Shown piece by piece: positions 59,803-64,000 of a stretch of 64,000 nucleotides of DNA. The notes under the pieces are model-generated. The model was not told the DNA's origin, did no database searches, and worked only from the letters and a program-made list of their open reading frames with translations. The stretch is from Pseudomonas turukhanskensis. Its GTDB lineage: Bacteria; Pseudomonadota; Gammaproteobacteria; Pseudomonadales; Pseudomonadaceae. Positions within the stretch are counted from its first letter, which is position 1. Each line of letters opens with the position of its first letter. The stretch spans positions 1 to 64,000 of the forward strand of contig NZ_BSFN01000022.1 of NCBI RefSeq assembly GCF_027922365.1. Reading direction: 5' to 3'. The position numbers and the translations under genes are program-made.

Positions 59803-61650
59803 ATGGCGAAGATAAGAAGTGTATTAATTAAAAATTTCCGCTCTATTGTTGAACTTGAGGTAAACGCCCAGGATTTAACAATCATCGTAGGCGACAATGA
59901 TAGTGGCAAGTCCAATATATTACGGGCGTTAAATCTCTTTTTTAACGGCCATACAAATCCAGACACTCCATTCAACTTTACCAATGATTACAATCGGTAC
60001 GCCGAAGTAAAAGAAAAAAAAGCAGCCGAAATAGTTATAGAACTCCGAATTGAATTACCCGCGAGTTATCGTGAAAACAACGGCGATTACATACACTGGT
60101 CCAAACGGTGGCGGTCTAGTGGATTATCTTTAAACGAAATTCATGGCGTACGCCTTAAAAAAAAGAAAAGAGGGAGTGGATTCATTGAAGAAAAGGTTGA
60201 TTTATCCAACAAATCACGCGTTCGACCTCTTTTAAATAAAATACGATTTGAATATGTGCCTGCCGTCCGCAGTGCGGATTTTTTCAAAAACTTACGAGGC
60301 AGAATTTTTCAAGTAATAGCACAAGCTACAGAAGGCAACGTTAGGGCAAGCAGTGGCGCACTCGAAAATGTTATCGTGCAGTCGGTATCAGATTTGCTTT
60401 CAAGCATTTCCACCGAACTGAATGATAATTCAAAATTAAGCCTACCGAATGACCTAACTGCAATATTTGAAAGTCTGGACTTCTTAAGCGGCGAGAAGTT
60501 GATTTCTCTTGACAATCGTGGTGATGGTATCAAAGCGCGCTATATCCCCCTTATTTTGAAATTCATTGCAGAACAAGGAAGGGCCCGTTCGGGTATCGCC
60601 ACAAACTACATCTGGGGTTACGAAGAGCCTGAGAACAATTTAGAATTCAAACGCGCCCAGGAGCTTTCGGAGTCTTTCAAAAAACTTGCTGAAAGTGATT
60701 TTTCACAGGTAATTCTGACCACGCACTCACCTGTTTTTTACAACATGCATTTGCAGGAAGATTGCGTGGATTTTTGCAATGCTTACCATGTTGCGCATCA
60801 TGGGGTGAGCATCGGGACAACAGCTACTCTTGCCACCGAGACAGTGCAAACATTAGACGAATCCATGGGGGTGATGACTATAATCGCGCCTTATATACAA
60901 GGCGCCCAGAAAGCGTTGGCCGAGGCAGTAATTCAAGCCGAAAATTTACAAGTCCAAATTGAACGCATGGAAACTGTCAAACCTACACTATTCGTAGAAG
61001 GATCTACTGAACACCTAATTTATCAGAACCTAATTGACCGATTCAGACCTCATCTAAACGACAAGATTTTTCTAGCTGAGCCGCCTAAACGTGCCGGTGC
61101 CAATTACGTGGCAAATATGTTACGTTCTTGGGAATATCGAATCAAGCACTGCGCTAAAGATCAACGAGTACGTGCGGCGGGTATCGTCGATCGTGACGAT
61201 GAAGGCATCGGCGCCTGCGAAAGATTTAAAGATGAATCGACAGGGTTTTCTCATGTAAAACTCTGGCAACTAGACGTCCCAAACCATTTAGATAAATTAT
61301 ATGCGGAAGGAATTAAAATCCCCGTTTGCTTAGAAGAGTGCTGGCCTCAAGAGTATTGGGAATTAGCCGAACAATCGGGTTGGCTTATTGATAGGCCGAA
61401 AAAGAATATTTTTAGCGAGCATGTTTTACAGAAACTGGTAGATCAAGATCTAAAGTTCAGTGAATACTTCGATCCAGCTCATGCCATTTACTTCCACAAC
61501 GTCGCCAACCCTGATGTGAACACGCATATAAAAAAAATATGGGCAGAACATATGATCTCGCTACACGACGATGAGCTTGAAACTGCTGCCGCGTCCATTC
61601 TAAAAATGCTAGACAAGGTAGCGAAGGATTTGTTACCGAAACAGGCTTAA
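59803..61650 (+). CDS. OLD-like ATPase-TOPRIM endonuclease
   Basis: The 615-residue protein fuses an ABC/SMC-type ATPase to a TOPRIM nuclease-like domain. Walker A is GDNDSGKS (30-37), the signature-like segment is LDNRGDGIKA (236-245), Walker B is WGYEEPE (271-277) and the H-loop is TTHSP (306-310). The TOPRIM part has E399 in LFVEGSTEH and the acidic DxD in GIVDRDDEG (D463, D465). This is the layout of OLD-family nucleases, several of which act in phage defence. A fused PARIS-like AriAB protein is a possible alternative. The gene is clearly AT-rich compared with the flanking core genes and is bounded by decayed umuC and recombinase genes. GGGAAG precedes the ATG. Nuclease activity and defence are inferred. 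Confidence 0.8.
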   Translation: MAKIRSVLIKNFRSIVELEVNAQDLTIIVGDNDSGKSNILRALNLFFNGHTNPDTPFNFTNDYNRYAEVKEKKAAEIVIELRIELPASYRENNGDYIHWSKRWRSSGLSLNEIHGVRLKKKKRGSGFIEEKVDLSNKSRVRPLLNKIRFEYVPAVRSADFFKNLRGRIFQVIAQATEGNVRASSGALENVIVQSVSDLLSSISTELNDNSKLSLPNDLTAIFESLDFLSGEKLISLDNRGDGIKARYIPLILKFIAEQGRARSGIATNYIWGYEEPENNLEFKRAQELSESFKKLAESDFSQVILTTHSPVFYNMHLQEDCVDFCNAYHVAHHGVSIGTTATLATETVQTLDESMGVMTIIAPYIQGAQKALAEAVIQAENLQVQIERMETVKPTLFVEGSTEHLIYQNLIDRFRPHLNDKIFLAEPPKRAGANYVANMLRSWEYRIKHCAKDQRVRAAGIVDRDDEGIGACERFKDESTGFSHVKLWQLDVPNHLDKLYAEGIKIPVCLEECWPQEYWELAEQSGWLIDRPKKNIFSEHVLQKLVDQDLKFSEYFDPAHAIYFHNVANPDVNTHIKKIWAEHMISLHDDELETAAASILKMLDKVAKDLLPKQA

Positions 61651-61730
61651 ACACCTTTAAAAACCGCGCTGTTCAATACAAATAGGCTCTAAGTCTATGC
61701 CAGAGCAGGTGCCTTAAAATTCATAAAAAA

Positions 61731-61751
61731 AAAGGGCCAGAACGGCCCTTT
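61731..61751. terminator. intrinsic terminator after the OLD-like gene
   Basis: A-tract, then GGGCC-AGAAC-GGCCC, then TTT, 80 bp after the stop codon. The A-run before the stem extends the pairing (AAAGGGCC / GGCCCTTT) and allows action on both strands. Confidence 0.75.
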
Positions 61752-61801
61752 CATGCATCTGTTTATCACGGCATTTCAGCAAGCCTTGCCTCTAAAGCTA
61801 T

Positions 61802-62176
61802 ACACTCAAGCAAATGCACCTTCTTGTCGAGGACTTAGCTAAGAAAGGAATTCAAATCAAATTCGATAAAGAGAACCTTTTCTTCACCGGTGAACACCAT
61901 CCAACTCAGGAACTGATGCTTTCCATCATGGGTTCGGTTGCACAATTCGAACGCGCAATGATCCGTGAGCGTCAACGTGAAGGCATTGCCAAGGCAAAAT
62001 AAAATGGAACGTACAAAGGCCGGTCCAAAAAGATTGAAGATGTAGCCATTCGGCAGCACGTCGGTCCGGGGAATAGCTTCAGGTCAACTGCAAAGTACCT
62101 TGGCGTAAGCCTATCGACAGTTCAACGGGCCATGAAGACTGCCTGCCCCCTACCAGGGGGGGATCGCAGTTCTTGA
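61802..62176 (+). pseudogene. remnant of a serine recombinase (resolvase/invertase)
   Basis: The frame encodes HLLVEDLAKKGIQIKF, KENLFFTGE, LMLSIMGSVAQFERAMIRER and QREGIAKAK. These are the end of the resolvase catalytic domain and its long E helix. An in-frame TAA (62000-62002) follows where relatives have Gln or another residue. Beyond it the same frame goes on as NGTYKGRSKKIEDVAIRQ and an HTH-like SFRSTAKYLGVSLSTVQRAM to a TGA at 62174-62176. The first ~75 residues with the catalytic serine are missing. It is therefore dead, but shows that a mobile element once ended here. Confidence 0.82.
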
Positions 62177-62323
62177 TGGTACCTAGATGGTGACTAGTCA
62201 GATGGGAACCCAAAGGTTCGAGCATTTCAGGATGCTATTACTTAGTTCGGGCTAAAAAATGGCATTAACCTCTCAAGCCTTTCAATCAGAAAATTCCGTA
62301 GCGAAAATTATAATTACCAAAGC

Positions 62324-63694
62324 CTATTTTTTCTGACCCCGCTTTATAACATCGTCTAACATCGCATTAAAATTAAAGCCAACCCCTGCAAAGTTCGGGT
62401 TTAGCGTGACATACCTGTTAATCCTTGCCAGAATCGAATCAGCCTTGGTATCGATAATACTAGGCGTTAATTCATATAACTGAACAATCAATTCCTTATT
62501 CATTTGCATGAACAACGGGTCATTGGTCTTGACATCCTTCATTACAGAAAGAGACTTATCAATGTCAGCCTGAACACGATACATAATGGCCAATTCACAC
62601 AACGAGATAGCATAATCAAATTTGTTTGCGTCTGAAAACTTGGAAACATCAATTTTTTCTAGGAGCTGTCGTGCTTCGTCTGGTCGCTTAGTCGCCACTA
62701 GCACCCTGGACAAAAAGACCTCTACTAACGGATTATGGTGGACCTTTAAAGCTCGTAGATAGTTTGCCTCCGCCAACTTGAAATCATTCAAGTTTCTTTG
62801 GCAGTCGCCAATCTCGAACCATATATCCGCAATAGCTGATTCTGCCAACTCTGGCTCGCTTACCAAGCCTGCATAGATTTCTACTGCTTTATTAATATGC
62901 AATTCATTTGACGAAACTTCCCCTAAAGATTTGTAGGCCCTAGCCCAACATACACGACCATAGATCGTTCTCGCTGCCTCTGGGCAAGCTTCATACTCCA
63001 TAACAGCATATAATGCTCGCTTTTCACCTTCTTGGATGTCGTTCAAATTGAAATACGCAACCGCAGCTACTAAGCGGTATTGAAGTTTGCTAGCCGCTTT
63101 GTCAGTTAGCTCAACGACCCGTTCCGCCAATGTGACAACGGCAACATGATTTAGCTTACCTGAAAAGACATCTAGATAAACTTCAATTAATTCTGGGTTA
63201 GATGTCTTATACGGATCATGTCCAGACAGAATTTTTTGCGCCTTTGCACGATCATTAAACCTAACCAAATGATGCAGCGCGTGATTTATGTCAACTTCCA
63301 CAACCCAGCGTTCATCATCAATAGCTAACGCGAGTTCTTCAGAAGCCAACTCGAATTTCGAGGATATCTGATTTATATCATAAATACGCTCCAACTGTTG
63401 CAGAAGCGAGCCCATCGTTTCTACATCTAAGTCCAACCACTTCTTAGCTTTCACAAAATTCCATTTTATCATAGGCACAGTATGACCCTGATGGCACAAC
63501 CGATACCACGTGATGTGAGCTCTAGTTAATTTCAGCTTCTGCCGATTACTCAAGCTATCGTCGCTTTCATAACCCTTTAAATGTGGCGTATTCTTATATT
63601 CATCCTTACAACAGTTCTTAAATCTTTCCCCGGACCCACACAAACATGCTGCACGCCCCGTAGGTTCAAACTGTTCTAAACGGTCCGATTGCAT
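62324..63694 (-). CDS. SEC-C motif / TPR-like protein, function unknown
   Basis: The 456-residue protein has an N-terminal SEC-C zinc-binding motif CLCGSGERFKNCC (17-29), as found at the end of SecA and in many accessory proteins. The long helical part (about 70-445) looks like degenerate TPR repeats (for example LYAVMEYEACPEAARTIYGR; AIADIWFEIGDCQRNLNDFKLAEANYLRAL). There is no catalytic motif. It is AT-rich like the OLD-like gene, opposite in strand, and has a strong SD (GAGGG, six bases before ATG). It may be an accessory or sensor protein of a defence or stress module; that is a guess from position. Confidence 0.72.
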   Translation of the reverse strand: MQSDRLEQFEPTGRAACLCGSGERFKNCCKDEYKNTPHLKGYESDDSLSNRQKLKLTRAHITWYRLCHQGHTVPMIKWNFVKAKKWLDLDVETMGSLLQQLERIYDINQISSKFELASEELALAIDDERWVVEVDINHALHHLVRFNDRAKAQKILSGHDPYKTSNPELIEVYLDVFSGKLNHVAVVTLAERVVELTDKAASKLQYRLVAAVAYFNLNDIQEGEKRALYAVMEYEACPEAARTIYGRVCWARAYKSLGEVSSNELHINKAVEIYAGLVSEPELAESAIADIWFEIGDCQRNLNDFKLAEANYLRALKVHHNPLVEVFLSRVLVATKRPDEARQLLEKIDVSKFSDANKFDYAISLCELAIMYRVQADIDKSLSVMKDVKTNDPLFMQMNKELIVQLYELTPSIIDTKADSILARINRYVTLNPNFAGVGFNFNAMLDDVIKRGQKK

Positions 63695-63848
63695 TGCATC
63701 CCTCTAAGAAAAAAATTTATTCGCGATAAGAAACGAGCACACCATCCAAAAACAGGCGTTGGGTCTGAATCCATCGTCCACCGTCCCCCAGAGAAAGGGC
63801 TGGGGAGCCCAGCAACTATCCTGCCAGCGAGCCCACCAAAGCTTTTAT

Positions 63849-63998
63849 CTAAAGGGGCAGCGGCTTTTTCGGGTCATGATCCTTAATTTCCAGCGTATCT
63901 ACGTTCAACAACTTTGCAGACTTACCATCCTTATGAATGTAAAGAGCATCTGTACTGAACGTACCCGCGCGGTGCTCCAACTTAAACCCATCACTGAC
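63849..63998 (-). CDS. C-terminal end of an unknown protein (partial)
   Basis: An open frame enters from the right edge on the minus strand and ends at TAG 63851-63849. It encodes 49 residues, among them SDGFKLEHRAGTFSTDALY and LLNVDTLEIKDHDPKKPLPL. I do not recognise it. The short 5' piece inside the window cannot tell the start. It lies upstream of the SEC-C gene on the same strand, 154 bp away, so the two might be co-transcribed. Confidence 0.5.
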   Translation of the reverse strand, partial: VSDGFKLEHRAGTFSTDALYIHKDGKSAKLLNVDTLEIKDHDPKKPLPL

Positions 63999-64000
63999 AA

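Noticed and set aside
59803..61650. Gabija or retron assignment for the OLD-like gene
   Set aside because: Gabija needs an adjacent GajB helicase and a retron needs a reverse transcriptase; neither is present within the window on either side.
63689..63886. A 65-codon plus-strand open frame near the right edge
   Set aside because: It has no ribosome site and no recognisable sequence, and it overlaps the start of the SEC-C gene region and the end of the partial minus-strand gene.
1..64000. CRISPR arrays, tRNA and rRNA genes
   Set aside because: No regularly spaced direct repeats, no cloverleaf with a T-loop pattern and no rRNA-like sequence were noticed on reading either strand; the repeats found are paired palindromes.

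Overview
The window looks like chromosome of a Pseudomonas of the putida/fluorescens type. The reasons are the high GC content, the polar-flagellum gene order (fliEFGHIJ, hsbA-hsbR-hptB, fliK, fliLMNOPQR, flhB, flhA, flhF, fleN, fliA, cheYZA, cheB, motCD, parC, parP, cheW), sigma-54 promoters in front of several flagellar operons, and the ccmABCDEFGHI cluster beside the chemotaxis genes. Assignments rest on reading protein sequences and motifs by eye; no database search was run.

Layout. (a) 1-3.4 kb: the tail of a transposase, a nucleobase (xanthine/uracil type) permease and a Tsx-like outer-membrane channel, plausibly a nucleobase uptake pair, then a small DUF4124 protein. (b) 3.4-13 kb: ordinary accessory metabolism. 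There are two LysR regulators with divergent targets (a DMT transporter; a short-chain dehydrogenase), a FAD-dependent oxidoreductase, an operon of DMT transporter, PLP-dependent cysteine synthase/desulfhydrase-like enzyme and GNAT acetyltransferase, and the Na+/H+ antiporter NhaA. Several short palindromic elements sit at gene ends here. (c) 13-20.4 kb, minus strand: complete System I cytochrome c maturation, ccmA to ccmI, including the tiny ccmD, ending in a translationally coupled lipoprotein gene. (d) 20.6-22.5 kb, plus strand: a second FliK-like protein overlapping a stand-alone FlhB C-terminal domain protein. (e) 22.6-53.1 kb, minus strand: about 31 flagellar and chemotaxis genes covering the MS ring, switch, export gate, ATPase complex, placement and number control (FlhF, FleN), sigma-28, the Che pathway, the second stator MotCD and the ParC/ParP array-positioning pair. 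(f) 53.2-58.8 kb: a lipoprotein, then a MarR-controlled tripartite efflux operon with two perfect operators.

(g) 58.9-64 kb is an AT-rich accessory segment: a decayed umuC/rulB-like DNA polymerase V gene, an OLD-like ATPase-TOPRIM protein, a decayed serine recombinase, a SEC-C/TPR protein of unknown role, and the end of another unknown gene. This is where an undescribed (possibly anti-phage) system is most likely to lie, although the evidence is contextual.

The genes in (d) and (e) build and steer one polar flagellum. FlhF and FleN set position and number. Sigma-54 promoters drive fliE, fliK, fliL and flhA. FliK and FlhB switch export specificity. Che proteins relay receptor signals to the FliM/FliN/FliG switch. 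HptB-HsbR-HsbA can tie anti-sigma control of flagellar output to phosphorelay signals. The fleQ-fleSR regulators usually found beside fliE in Pseudomonas are not in this window.
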